Source of the DNA: Bacteroidaceae bacterium
GTDB lineage: Bacteria > Bacteroidota > Bacteroidia > Bacteroidales > Bacteroidaceae
Direction: 5' to 3'
NCBI GenBank assembly: GCA_900765575.1
Contig: CAAFRW010000196.1
Coordinates: 1 to 5,832 of the forward strand
Length of the DNA stretch: 5,832 nt
Part shown: in pieces, positions 1-5,832 of the stretch
Layout: each line of letters starts with the position of its first letter
Position numbering within the stretch: the first letter of the stretch is position 1
Made by a program: the position numbers and the translations under genes
Notes under the pieces: generated by a model
What the model was told of the DNA's origin: nothing
The model's input: the letters and a program-made list of their open reading frames with translations, nothing else
Databases searched by the model: none

Positions 1-335
1 TGCTTATCAAAGCATTTTCAATTGGAGAAAAGAGGGAGTTGGAACAAACGGTTCCTTACGAACCATACTGCCGGTATTTCCTCTTCGATACACCCTGCCT
101 GGGTTATGGAGGCTCCGGACAAAGCTTCAACTGGAATATCCTTTCCGCTTACAAGGGTCATACACCTTTCTTATTAAGCGGGGGACTTTCATACAAGCAG
201 CTCCCCGCACTCAAAGAATTTACGCATCCGCAATGGGCAGGTATCGACCTCAACAGTGGTTTCGAAAAACGTCCGGCTTATAAAGATGCCCTGCTTTTAC
301 AAACATTTATTCAAGAATTTAATAAAGAACAATAA
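1..335 (+). CDS. trpF: Phosphoribosylanthranilate isomerase, C-terminal part (5' end outside window)
   Basis: TrpF is a cytoplasmic TIM-barrel enzyme that isomerises N-(5-phosphoribosyl)anthranilate to CdRP in tryptophan synthesis. The reading frame is open from base 3 to the TAA at 333-335, giving the last 110 residues of a protein that is usually about 205-220 long. The TTG at 39 is an internal Leu, not a start, because recognisable TrpF sequence (LIKAFSI) lies before it. Visible family motifs are FLFDT, whose Asp is the expected general acid, then GGSGQSFNW, the phosphate-binding FLLSGGL, and GIDLNSGFE near the C-terminus. The catalytic Cys near the N-terminus lies outside the window. The gene ends 2 bases before trpA, as expected for a trp operon. 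The family call is firm. Whether the missing half is intact cannot be seen. Confidence 0.95.
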   Translation, partial: LIKAFSIGEKRELEQTVPYEPYCRYFLFDTPCLGYGGSGQSFNWNILSAYKGHTPFLLSGGLSYKQLPALKEFTHPQWAGIDLNSGFEKRPAYKDALLLQTFIQEFNKEQ

Positions 336-337
336 CG

Positions 338-1111
338 ATGAACAGAATTAACCAATTATTTAGCAACCGGAAGAAAGACATTCTTTCTATCTATTTCTGC
401 GCAGGATATCCTACGTTAGAGGGAACCGTAGAAACCATTAAGACCTTAGAGAAAAACGGAGTTCAAATGATTGAAATTGGAATTCCTTTCAGCGACCCGA
501 TGGCCGATGGCCCTGTTATTCAGGAAGCTGCAACAGAAGCTTTACGCAATGGTATGAAACTCAGCCTACTATTTGAGCAACTGAAAGACATCCGTAGAGA
601 AGTTAAGATTCCACTTATCCTGATGGGGTATCTGAATCCGATAATGCGTTATGGTTTTGAGGAATTCTGCCAATCCTGTAAAGCCTGTGGCATAGACGGA
701 ATGATTATTCCGGACCTTCCATTCAAAGATTACATGGAAAACTATAAAGAAACGGCTGAAAAATATGACCTCAAAGTCATTATGCTCATTACACCGGAAA
801 CCAGCGAAGAACGCATCCGCCTGATTGACGAACATACCGACGGTTTTATTTATATGGTTTCATCCGCCGCCATTACGGGAGCCCAAAAAGATTTCAACGA
901 ACAAAAACAAGCCTATTTTAAACGGATTGAAGCCATGAATTTACGTAATCCACGTATGATAGGATTTGGTATTTCCAACAAGCAAACTTACAATGCTGCA
1001 TGCGCCTACGCCGCAGGTGCTATTATAGGAAGTAAATTTGTTACGTTACTAGGAAAAGAAAAAGAGGCGGAAAAAGCAATTTTCCAACTTTTGGAGGTTC
1101 TGAAGAGTTAA
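338..1111 (+). CDS. trpA: Tryptophan synthase alpha chain
   Basis: TrpA cleaves indole-3-glycerol phosphate to indole and glyceraldehyde 3-phosphate, and passes indole to TrpB in the alpha2-beta2 complex. The 257 residues match the usual length (about 250-270). The signature IEIGIPFSDPMADGP carries the two catalytic acids, Glu46 and Asp57. PDLPF (125-129) corresponds to the beta-contact loop region. Loop 6 reads VSSAAITGAQ (174-183), with Thr180 matching the conserved loop-6 Thr. GFGIS (209-213) and IIGSKFV form the phosphate-binding end of the barrel. The ATG at 338 is chosen because MNRINQLF is a normal TrpA start and it sits 2 bases after the trpF stop, which suggests translational coupling. 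No clear Shine-Dalgarno is present. It is probably the last gene of the trp operon, since ansA has its own promoter. No terminator is obvious after it. Confidence 0.97.
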   Translation: MNRINQLFSNRKKDILSIYFCAGYPTLEGTVETIKTLEKNGVQMIEIGIPFSDPMADGPVIQEAATEALRNGMKLSLLFEQLKDIRREVKIPLILMGYLNPIMRYGFEEFCQSCKACGIDGMIIPDLPFKDYMENYKETAEKYDLKVIMLITPETSEERIRLIDEHTDGFIYMVSSAAITGAQKDFNEQKQAYFKRIEAMNLRNPRMIGFGISNKQTYNAACAYAAGAIIGSKFVTLLGKEKEAEKAIFQLLEVLKS

Positions 1112-1154
1112 ACAGCGAATTACCTCTGTACAAAATGCTATTTTTAGGTCTATT

Positions 1155-1187
1155 TTTATCCTATTTACAGATTAATTAGTATCTTTG
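1155..1187 (+). promoter_or_regulatory. Predicted Bacteroidetes-type promoter of ansA
   Basis: A perfect match to the Bacteroidetes -7 element TAnnTTTG (TATCTTTG) lies at 1180-1187, 25 bases before the ansA ATG. A T-rich -33-like element (TTTA at 1155-1158, one mismatch to TTTG) sits 21 bases upstream of it. Transcription would start around 1192-1196, giving a leader of roughly 20 bases. The -7 match is seen directly; promoter activity is inferred. Confidence 0.65.
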
Positions 1188-1212
1188 TGCCAAATTTCAA
1201 AGAGAGAAACCT

Positions 1213-2253
1213 ATGCTATTGAGAAAATATCCTTCCGTTTTGCTTATTTACACCGGAGGAACTATTGGTATGATTCAAAACCCGGAAACGGGCGCTCTGG
1301 AAACATTCAATTTCGATCATCTGCAAAATCATGTATCTGAATTGAAACGCTTCAACTATCATATTAGTACCTATCAGTTTAATCCTCCGATTGATTCTTC
1401 GGATATGGAACCAACATTGTGGGCCAAAATTGTCAAAATCATCCACTATAACTACGACAGATATGATGGTTTTGTCATTTTACACGGAACCGACACCATG
1501 TCTTATACGGCTTCCGCCCTGAGTTTTATGTTGGAGAACCTGACCAAACCGGTTATTTTAACAGGTAGTCAGCTCCCTATCGGAATGTTGCGCACCGACG
1601 GAAAGGAAAACTTAATTACAGCGATAGAAATAGCGGCGGCCAAGCATACCGACGGGACACCTATCGTTCCGGAGGTATGTATCTTTTTCGATAACTTGTT
1701 AATGAGAGGAAACCGGACTACTAAAATCAATGTAGAGCATTTCGATGCGTTCAAATCATATAACTATCCGATACTGGCGAATGCGGGTATCCATATCAAC
1801 TATATAGAAGACCGTATCCGTAAACCGGACTATTCCATTCCGCTCAAACCTCATTATCTATTCGATACAAATGTCATCGTGTTAACCCTTTTCCCCGGCA
1901 TTCAAGAAAATTTAGTTTCACAAATATTGAATGTACCCGGTTTAAAAGCAGTGGTATTAAAAACATTCGGTTCGGGAAATGCACCACAAAAAGAGTGGCT
2001 TGTGCGGCTTTTGAAAGATGCGGTAAAAAGAGGCTTGGTCATCGTCAACATTAGTCAATGTCTGGCAGGAGCGGTAGAGATGGAACGCTACGAAACCGGA
2101 ATTCACTTGTTAGAAGCCGGAATTGTAAGTGGACATGACAGTACGGTAGAATCGGCTATCACAAAGCTGATGTTTTTACTAGGACATGGCATGAGCCCGC
2201 AAGAAGTACGCTACAGAATGAATAATCCTATCTGCGGCGAAATAACTTTGTAA
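1213..2253 (+). CDS. ansA: Type I (cytoplasmic) L-asparaginase
   Basis: This enzyme hydrolyses L-asparagine to L-aspartate and ammonia. The 346 residues fit the AnsA-like family. The first signature is YTGGTIGM (13-20), with Thr17 as the predicted nucleophile. The second is LHGTDTM (90-96), with Thr93 and Asp94 as the second catalytic Thr and its partner. Lys171 in RGNRTTK completes the usual Thr-Asp-Lys triad, and DSSDMEP (61-67) matches the substrate carboxylate-binding loop. The C-terminal third has GSGNAP and the SQCLAG motif typical of type I enzymes. There is no signal peptide, which separates it from the periplasmic, high-affinity type II enzymes. The ATG at 1213 follows a short leader from its own promoter. 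It probably supplies aspartate and nitrogen; a link to the preceding trp genes is not evident. Substrate preference (Asn versus Gln) cannot be read from sequence alone. Confidence 0.95.
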   Translation: MLLRKYPSVLLIYTGGTIGMIQNPETGALETFNFDHLQNHVSELKRFNYHISTYQFNPPIDSSDMEPTLWAKIVKIIHYNYDRYDGFVILHGTDTMSYTASALSFMLENLTKPVILTGSQLPIGMLRTDGKENLITAIEIAAAKHTDGTPIVPEVCIFFDNLLMRGNRTTKINVEHFDAFKSYNYPILANAGIHINYIEDRIRKPDYSIPLKPHYLFDTNVIVLTLFPGIQENLVSQILNVPGLKAVVLKTFGSGNAPQKEWLVRLLKDAVKRGLVIVNISQCLAGAVEMERYETGIHLLEAGIVSGHDSTVESAITKLMFLLGHGMSPQEVRYRMNNPICGEITL

Positions 2254-2313
2254 ATTATGTGAACTTTCCATTTTGAGCGTTGTTATTTATTATATACTAA
2301 CTAACAATTCACC

Positions 2314-3075
2314 ATGATGGACAAGCAAAAAACAGTAACCGAGCAAGGGAGCAAAGCGGCTCCCTCCGAATTCTACATCAAAATTACTGCAGAAGGGCCT
2401 TATTTGGTATATGGACATCCTGCCATTAATCAAGAAATCATATCGCCGAATGAAGAAGGCTCTTCGTGGGTATATCGCCAGGGAGTTAGCTTCGACAATT
2501 CCGCAGAACCTGTTGCTCTTTGCCGTTGCGGCAGGTCTAAAAACAAGCCTTTTTGCGATGGTTCGCATCAACATGCCCAATGGAATCCCAAAGAAACAAG
2601 TGACAAACGTCCGCTTTTAGAAGATGCGGAAGAATTGGAAGGTCCGGAAATGATACTTGCCGATAATGAAAAGTATTGTGCCTTCGCCCGTTTCTGTGAT
2701 GCATACGGGAGAGTTTGGAATCTTGTGGAAAAAGCCCGTACCGAAGAAGAAAAAGAATTGGTACGTCACGAAGTTGGGCACTGCCCTGCCGGACGTCTGG
2801 TACTTTATGAAAAAGAATCGGGTAAGGTATATGAACCTCCTTTCGAACCTTCTATCGGCATTATTGAAGACCCTGGTATAAGGGTTAGTGGTCCTATTTG
2901 GGTAAAGGGAGGTATACGCATTGAAAGCGCCGACGGAAAGAATTACGAAATCCGAAACCGTGTCACTCTATGCCGGTGCGGAGAATCAATGAATAAACCT
3001 TTCTGCGATGGAACACACGCTTCCTGCCATTTCAAAGACGGTATTCCTATCAAAGAAAACGGAAAAGAATGGTAA
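2314..3075 (+). CDS. Dual-CDGSH-motif iron-sulfur protein with a central Cys-containing segment
   Basis: A 253-residue soluble protein with no signal peptide or membrane segment. It has two complete CDGSH-type motifs (C-x-C-...-C-D-G-x-H). The first is Cys70, Cys72, Cys81 and His85; the second is Cys220, Cys222, Cys231 and His235. Each should bind a [2Fe-2S] cluster with the 3-Cys:1-His ligation known from mitoNEET-type proteins. Between them, 122-157 holds Cys122, Cys128 and Cys157 (HCPAGRL), which resembles the divergent Fer4_19-like (DUF1271) segments found with CDGSH domains and may bind another cluster or metal. The two halves share the pattern xxGPxxVxG upstream of each motif, which suggests internal duplication. 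Electron transfer or cluster storage/transfer is plausible, but the cellular role is unknown. Two adjacent ATGs (2314 and 2317) could both serve as start. Only a poor -7 match (TACTAACT at 2295-2302, 19 bases after TTTG at 2272-2275) lies upstream, so it may have its own weak promoter or be cotranscribed with ansA. Confidence 0.88.
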   Translation: MMDKQKTVTEQGSKAAPSEFYIKITAEGPYLVYGHPAINQEIISPNEEGSSWVYRQGVSFDNSAEPVALCRCGRSKNKPFCDGSHQHAQWNPKETSDKRPLLEDAEELEGPEMILADNEKYCAFARFCDAYGRVWNLVEKARTEEEKELVRHEVGHCPAGRLVLYEKESGKVYEPPFEPSIGIIEDPGIRVSGPIWVKGGIRIESADGKNYEIRNRVTLCRCGESMNKPFCDGTHASCHFKDGIPIKENGKEW

Positions 3076-3122
3076 AATAAAAAGTGCATTCAAAACCTGA
3101 CCAAAACAATAGACGACTCTAT

Positions 3123-3140
3123 AGGGAAGGCAACTTCCTT
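3123..3140 (+). other. Small hairpin with GCAA tetraloop in the 3' untranslated region
   Basis: AGGGAAG and CTTCCTT form a 7-bp stem, including one G-U pair, around a GCAA loop of the stable GNRA class. It lies 47 bases after the CDGSH gene stop and 12 bases before the terminator stem. It has no T-tract, so it is not itself a terminator. It might stabilise the 3' end of the mRNA, or be chance. Confidence 0.35.
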
Positions 3141-3152
3141 TATCAGCAATAA

Positions 3153-3202
3153 AAAAGAACCCTGTCAAACTCTCTTTTTTTGAGTGGTGACAGGGTTCTT
3201 TT
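3153..3202. terminator. Bidirectional intrinsic terminator between converging genes
   Basis: Bases 3153-3167 and 3188-3202 form a perfect 15-bp inverted repeat (core GAACCCTGTCA / TGACAGGGTTC). The 20-base loop contains a further 4-bp pairing (ACTC 3169-3172 with GAGT 3182-3185). The stem is flanked by an A run on the left and a T run on the right, so transcripts from both strands end in a U tract; the minus-strand tract is longer. It sits between the stops of the CDGSH gene (3075) and the phosphopantetheinyl transferase (3228), exactly where a shared terminator is expected. Confidence 0.92.
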
Positions 3203-3227
3203 AGACTTATCGGTTATATGATTCAAT

Positions 3228-3851
3228 TCATTCACTTACACACCACGTTAATACAAAGTCCTTTTCCAGCTGATAAGAAACGGTATAGCTACGTCTTTCT
3301 ACTGTTTTGTATTCGTTAGCCTGCATCTGTCCCTCTTGCTTAACAGAAAAAGGTAAAATACGAAGATGTTCTTTCAAATCAACTTCTTCCTGCCCCAGCA
3401 GTTTATACAGTGTCTCTTTAGCGCTCCAATGTAAAAGAAGAGCGTACACTTCATCCCCCTCCGCTTTCTCATCCTCACGCATAAAACGTCCTTTCACCCG
3501 CAACACTTTGGTTGCATATTGTTCTATATCAATTCCTACTTCATAGCAGGGATGAAACGCCACCGCCACATAACCACTGGTATGAGAAATGCTAATATGG
3601 TACGAATTATCTTTCAGATAGGGTTTACCGGAAGAAGTATATGCAATTTCATGTTCCTCTCCTAATAGAAAAAAGAGCAACACCCTAACGGCAAGCCACT
3701 CTTTACGACGATTTTCATGGGAGAAACGTTGCATGGCCTCCTGTAAATAGTTACCGCCATGCGGAATAAGCAAAGACAACTCTTCAAGGGTTTCATCCGT
3801 CTTCCAGATACCCCAACAAAGTTCATCTCTATATATTCTATAGACAGGCAT
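3228..3851 (-). CDS. Sfp-type 4'-phosphopantetheinyl transferase
   Basis: Enzymes of this superfamily move the 4'-phosphopantetheine arm of coenzyme A onto a Ser of an acyl or peptidyl carrier protein. The 207 residues match the single-chain two-lobed Sfp type rather than the roughly 120-residue AcpS type. Motifs in order are GKPYL (75-79), ISISHTSGYVAVAF (86-99), and VGIDIE (105-110) with the metal-binding Asp108 and Glu110. FMREDE (123-128) and WSAKETLYKLLG (142-153), with Glu146 as the third metal ligand and Lys145 conserved, follow. The ATG at 3851 lies 5 bases after the gldE stop, so the two are almost certainly cotranscribed. It ends just before the shared terminator. No carrier protein, NRPS or PKS gene is adjacent, so the target could be the fatty-acid carrier protein. 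That is inference. Confidence 0.93.
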   Translation of the reverse strand: MPVYRIYRDELCWGIWKTDETLEELSLLIPHGGNYLQEAMQRFSHENRRKEWLAVRVLLFFLLGEEHEIAYTSSGKPYLKDNSYHISISHTSGYVAVAFHPCYEVGIDIEQYATKVLRVKGRFMREDEKAEGDEVYALLLHWSAKETLYKLLGQEEVDLKEHLRILPFSVKQEGQMQANEYKTVERRSYTVSYQLEKDFVLTWCVSE

Positions 3852-3856
3852 TTGGC

Positions 3857-5224
3857 TCAGGCGTTATTCGCTTTTCCCGTATTTTCTCCGGAAGCGTCAT
3901 CTTTCAGGATTACTAATTTGATTTTCAGAATACGACGGGCATCCATTTCCAGCACTTCAAAAGAGTAATTTTTAAATATCAGTTTCTCATGCAATTTCGG
4001 AAACTCTCCTTTTATCTCCAGCAATAACCCGGCCAGGGTATCAGCTTCACCGGCAATGGAATCAAATTCCACTCCATCCATCTTCAATACCTTATAAAAA
4101 TCACTCAAAAGAGTTTTGCCTTCAAAAATATAAGTTTGTTCATCCAATTTCACGTACGGACGTTCTTCGTCATCGTATTCATCATGAATCTCACCAACAA
4201 TCTCCTCTATGATATCCTCCATGGTAACCAATCCGGATGTTCCACCGAACTCGTCCACAACAATGGCTATATGAACTTTATTAGCCTGGAAATCGCGTAG
4301 CAGGTCATCAATCATTTTTGTTTCCGGTACAAAATAAGGCGGACGAATCAGCGATTGCCAACGAAAGTTATTGCCTTTATTCAAGTGCGGAAGCAAATCC
4401 TTTATATACAACACTCCTTTTATATTATCTCTTGAGCCTGAATAAACGGGAATACGGGAGTATGCATTCTCAATAATACATTGCAACACCTCCTGATAAG
4501 TGGCTTTTACATCCAAATCAACCATATCCATTCGGGGAGTCATTACTTCTTTTGCCGTCTCATCTCCAAATCGGATAATACCTTTTAGCATATTCTGTTC
4601 TTCGGATATATCATTTTTATCGGTCAATTCCAAAGCCTGAGATAGTTCATCGACCGAAATATTATAATTTTCCTTTGCTACCATCCTGTTGGCAATCACT
4701 GTAGAATGTACCAACAAGGAAGATATAGGATAAAAAAGTCTCCTGAAAAACAATATTCCCGATGCAGCCATCCGACAAAACTTCAGCGTATGCTGTGCCG
4801 AATAAATCTTAGGCATAATTTCGCCAAACAACAGCAATAAGAAAGTAAGGATAACCGTAATAATCAGAAACTCCAGAATCACAGAATTCCCGAAGTTTAT
4901 CACATTGGCAAAAAAGTAATTGCACAACATGATAATCGTCACATTTACAAAATTATTCGTGATGAGAATAGTAGCCAGCAAACGCTCCGAATCTTCTAAA
5001 AGAAGCTGTATTTTTTTATCACTGGCCGTATTGCCCTGTTCTATTTCATTCTTATCATTCGGATTCAAAGAAAAAAAAGCAATCTCCGATGCGGAAACAA
5101 AACCCGATACCAATAAAAGAAAAGCTGCAAAGAGGATAGCAACCACTGCTCCAAAATCTGGAGGCGTCACTGTTATACCATCAAATAAACCTGCCAACTG
5201 GCATAAAAACGAATCAGAATCCAA
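3857..5224 (-). CDS. gldE: GldE-like CNNM/CBS/CorC-domain membrane protein
   Basis: A 455-residue inner-membrane protein of the HlyC/CorC (CNNM) superfamily, annotated in Bacteroidetes as gliding-motility-associated GldE. An N-terminal DUF21/CNNM domain (about 24-185) has hydrophobic segments near 24-51, 84-108 and 115-133, plus a weaker one around 153-175. It carries SGFVSASE (40-47), TNN (89-91) and GEIMPK (134-139). A CBS pair follows: about 226-285 begins EVMTPR, and about 290-350 contains VVDEFGGTSGLVTMEDIIEEIVGEI. A CorC/HlyC C-terminal domain (about 360-440) contains FEGKTLLSDF. CNNM relatives are linked to Mg2+ transport or sensing, which may be the real function in a non-gliding gut bacterium. 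The predicted start is TTG (5222-5224). An in-frame TAA lies 15 bases upstream, and the residues after it read as a normal GldE N-terminus. GTG at Val19 is the main alternative. It is preceded by ssb and followed tightly by the phosphopantetheinyl transferase. Confidence 0.92.
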   Translation of the reverse strand: MDSDSFLCQLAGLFDGITVTPPDFGAVVAILFAAFLLLVSGFVSASEIAFFSLNPNDKNEIEQGNTASDKKIQLLLEDSERLLATILITNNFVNVTIIMLCNYFFANVINFGNSVILEFLIITVILTFLLLLFGEIMPKIYSAQHTLKFCRMAASGILFFRRLFYPISSLLVHSTVIANRMVAKENYNISVDELSQALELTDKNDISEEQNMLKGIIRFGDETAKEVMTPRMDMVDLDVKATYQEVLQCIIENAYSRIPVYSGSRDNIKGVLYIKDLLPHLNKGNNFRWQSLIRPPYFVPETKMIDDLLRDFQANKVHIAIVVDEFGGTSGLVTMEDIIEEIVGEIHDEYDDEERPYVKLDEQTYIFEGKTLLSDFYKVLKMDGVEFDSIAGEADTLAGLLLEIKGEFPKLHEKLIFKNYSFEVLEMDARRILKIKLVILKDDASGENTGKANNA

Positions 5225-5257
5225 GTATTTACAATTTAGTTAAACAATCTATTTCAT

Positions 5258-5328
5258 ATTTCTTGTCCGAAACATTTTCCATATTACCTGCAAACATGGA
5301 AGCAACTCGAAAACGCCGGACAAGAAAT
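5258..5328 (-). promoter_or_regulatory. Inverted repeat with nested hairpin in the ssb-gldE spacer
   Basis: ATTTCTTGTCCG (5258-5269) and CGGACAAGAAAT (5317-5328) are perfect 12-base reverse complements, 47 bases apart. Inside the loop, TTCCAT (5277-5282) pairs with ATGGAA (5296-5301). In the ssb-gldE transcript this would fold as a long stem with an inner hairpin, ending about 33 bases before the gldE start. The second arm is not followed by a U tract on the minus strand, so a simple intrinsic terminator is unlikely. It could be an RNA-processing or attenuation element, or a protein-binding palindrome. The repeat is seen directly; any function is inferred. Confidence 0.5.
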
Positions 5329-5336
5329 CAGCTCAT

Positions 5337-5762
5337 TTAAAAGGGTAAATCATCCGGAGAATCATTACTTGCAGCAGTAGCTTGCGGCGCCTGCTGTGGT
5401 GCTGCTTGCTGAGAAGGAGCAGCAGTACCTCTAGGAGATAACATCTCCATATTATCCGCAATAATTTCTACCGTATAACGCTTTTGTCCGTTCTGGTCGT
5501 CATAACTGCGTGGTCTCAATTTACCTTCAATATACAACCGGTCTCCTTTATGAACATATTTATCAGCAATATCAGCCAAGCCGCGCCATAATACAATATT
5601 ATGCCAATCGGTCCGGTCGGGTACCTGTGTACCATTTTGCAACGTATAACCTCTTTCAGTGGTAGCTAAAGGGAAAGTAGCCACAGCTACACCGGTATCT
5701 AAATGTCTTACTTCAGGGTCCCTGCCGACATTACCTATTAATATTACTTTATTTACTGACAT
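5337..5762 (-). CDS. ssb: Single-stranded DNA-binding protein
   Basis: SSB coats single-stranded DNA during replication, repair and recombination, and recruits partner proteins through its C-terminal tip. The 141-residue protein opens with MSVNKVILIGNVGRDPEVR, the standard SSB start. An OB-fold covers about 1-108, with Trp53 and Trp59 in DWHNIVLW and the motif YIEGKLRPRSY (77-87). A Gln/Ala/Pro-rich disordered linker (about 111-133) follows, and the acidic tip is DSPDDLPF (134-141), ending in the diagnostic LPF. The ATG at 5762 is chosen over an in-frame TTG 18 bases upstream (5780). The family sequence begins at the ATG, and the TTG would lie within a few bases of the predicted transcription start. 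It is the first gene after the promoter, and is followed by gldE after 112 bases. In related genomes mutY is often upstream, but it is not in this window. Confidence 0.97.
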   Translation of the reverse strand: MSVNKVILIGNVGRDPEVRHLDTGVAVATFPLATTERGYTLQNGTQVPDRTDWHNIVLWRGLADIADKYVHKGDRLYIEGKLRPRSYDDQNGQKRYTVEIIADNMEMLSPRGTAAPSQQAAPQQAPQATAASNDSPDDLPF

Positions 5763-5790
5763 ATTCTTACAATTAATCAATTTCGTGCCT

Positions 5791-5822
5791 CAAAGATAAT
5801 GGTATTTGTTATAGAACACAAA
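5791..5822 (-). promoter_or_regulatory. Predicted Bacteroidetes-type promoter of the ssb-gldE-PPTase operon
   Basis: On the minus strand, TTTG (5819-5822) is followed after 20 bases by TATCTTTG (5791-5798). This is a full match to the Bacteroidetes -33/-7 consensus TTTG-N19-21-TAnnTTTG. Transcription should begin near 5783-5787, giving a leader of about 20-25 bases before the ssb ATG at 5762. No Shine-Dalgarno is visible, only an AT-rich leader, as is usual in this phylum. No other promoter of this quality lies between here and the phosphopantetheinyl transferase. Confidence 0.8.
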
Positions 5823-5832
5823 AAAACTTCCA

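Noticed and set aside
569..835. Open frame antisense to trpA
   Set aside because: It is a shadow of the highly conserved trpA coding sequence, with no promoter or recognisable product.
1094..1135. Possible terminator after trpA (GAGGT ... ACCTC)
   Set aside because: Only a 5-bp stem with a loop of over 20 bases, partly inside the coding sequence, and no adjoining T tract.
2411..2881. Overlapping alternative-frame open frames inside the CDGSH gene (2411-2620 and 2657-2881, plus strand)
   Set aside because: They have no family features and sit within a frame carrying two intact CDGSH motifs, so they are chance openings.
4920..5243. 107-codon open frame on the plus strand, antisense to gldE
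   Set aside because: It lies opposite the conserved CNNM domain coding region, its product has no recognisable motif, and gldE on the other strand explains the sequence fully.
5225..5257. Possible separate promoter for gldE (TAGATTG- and TAAATTG-like strings on the minus strand)
   Set aside because: None matches TAnnTTTG fully or has a correctly spaced -33 TTTG, and such AT-rich strings are common in this base composition.
5763..5780. Six-residue N-terminal extension of SSB from an upstream TTG
   Set aside because: The family sequence begins at the ATG at 5762, and the TTG lies only a few bases from the expected transcription start.
1..5832. An undescribed multi-gene system such as defence, mobile or biosynthetic cassettes
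   Set aside because: All coding regions fall into known housekeeping or conserved families in an ordinary Bacteroidales layout, with no transposase, integrase, direct-repeat array or compositional break seen.

Overview
The window looks like an ordinary chromosomal stretch from a gut Bacteroidales bacterium, most likely Bacteroides or a close relative. Three things point there. There are two promoters of the Bacteroidetes type (-33 TTTG-like, -7 TAnnTTTG), and starts lack a clear Shine-Dalgarno. The gene order ssb-gldE-phosphopantetheinyl transferase and the individual protein sequences also read as Bacteroides-like. The species call is inference from memory, not from a search.

Left half, plus strand: the 3' end of trpF (1-335, cut by the window edge) is followed after 2 bases by complete trpA (338-1111). 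This is the tail of a tryptophan biosynthesis operon. Next comes a separately promoted cytoplasmic type I L-asparaginase, ansA (1213-2253). After a 60-base gap there is a 253-residue iron-sulfur protein with two complete CDGSH motifs flanking a third Cys-containing segment (2314-3075).

Centre: a strong, nearly symmetrical hairpin (3153-3202) lies between the two converging transcription units and probably terminates both.

Right half, minus strand, read from right to left: a near-consensus promoter (5791-5822) drives ssb (5337-5762, single-stranded DNA-binding protein). A 112-base spacer with a 12-bp inverted repeat follows. Then come gldE (3857-5224, a CNNM/CBS/CorC-type membrane protein with a TTG start) and, 5 bases later, an Sfp-type 4'-phosphopantetheinyl transferase (3228-3851). 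These three are probably one operon, although the spacer could uncouple ssb from the other two.

No mobile element, CRISPR array, rRNA or tRNA was seen, and every gene is intact apart from the edge-truncated trpF. I see no convincing undescribed multi-gene system. The points most worth a second look are the multi-motif CDGSH protein, the inverted repeat ahead of gldE, and the pairing of gldE with a phosphopantetheinyl transferase.
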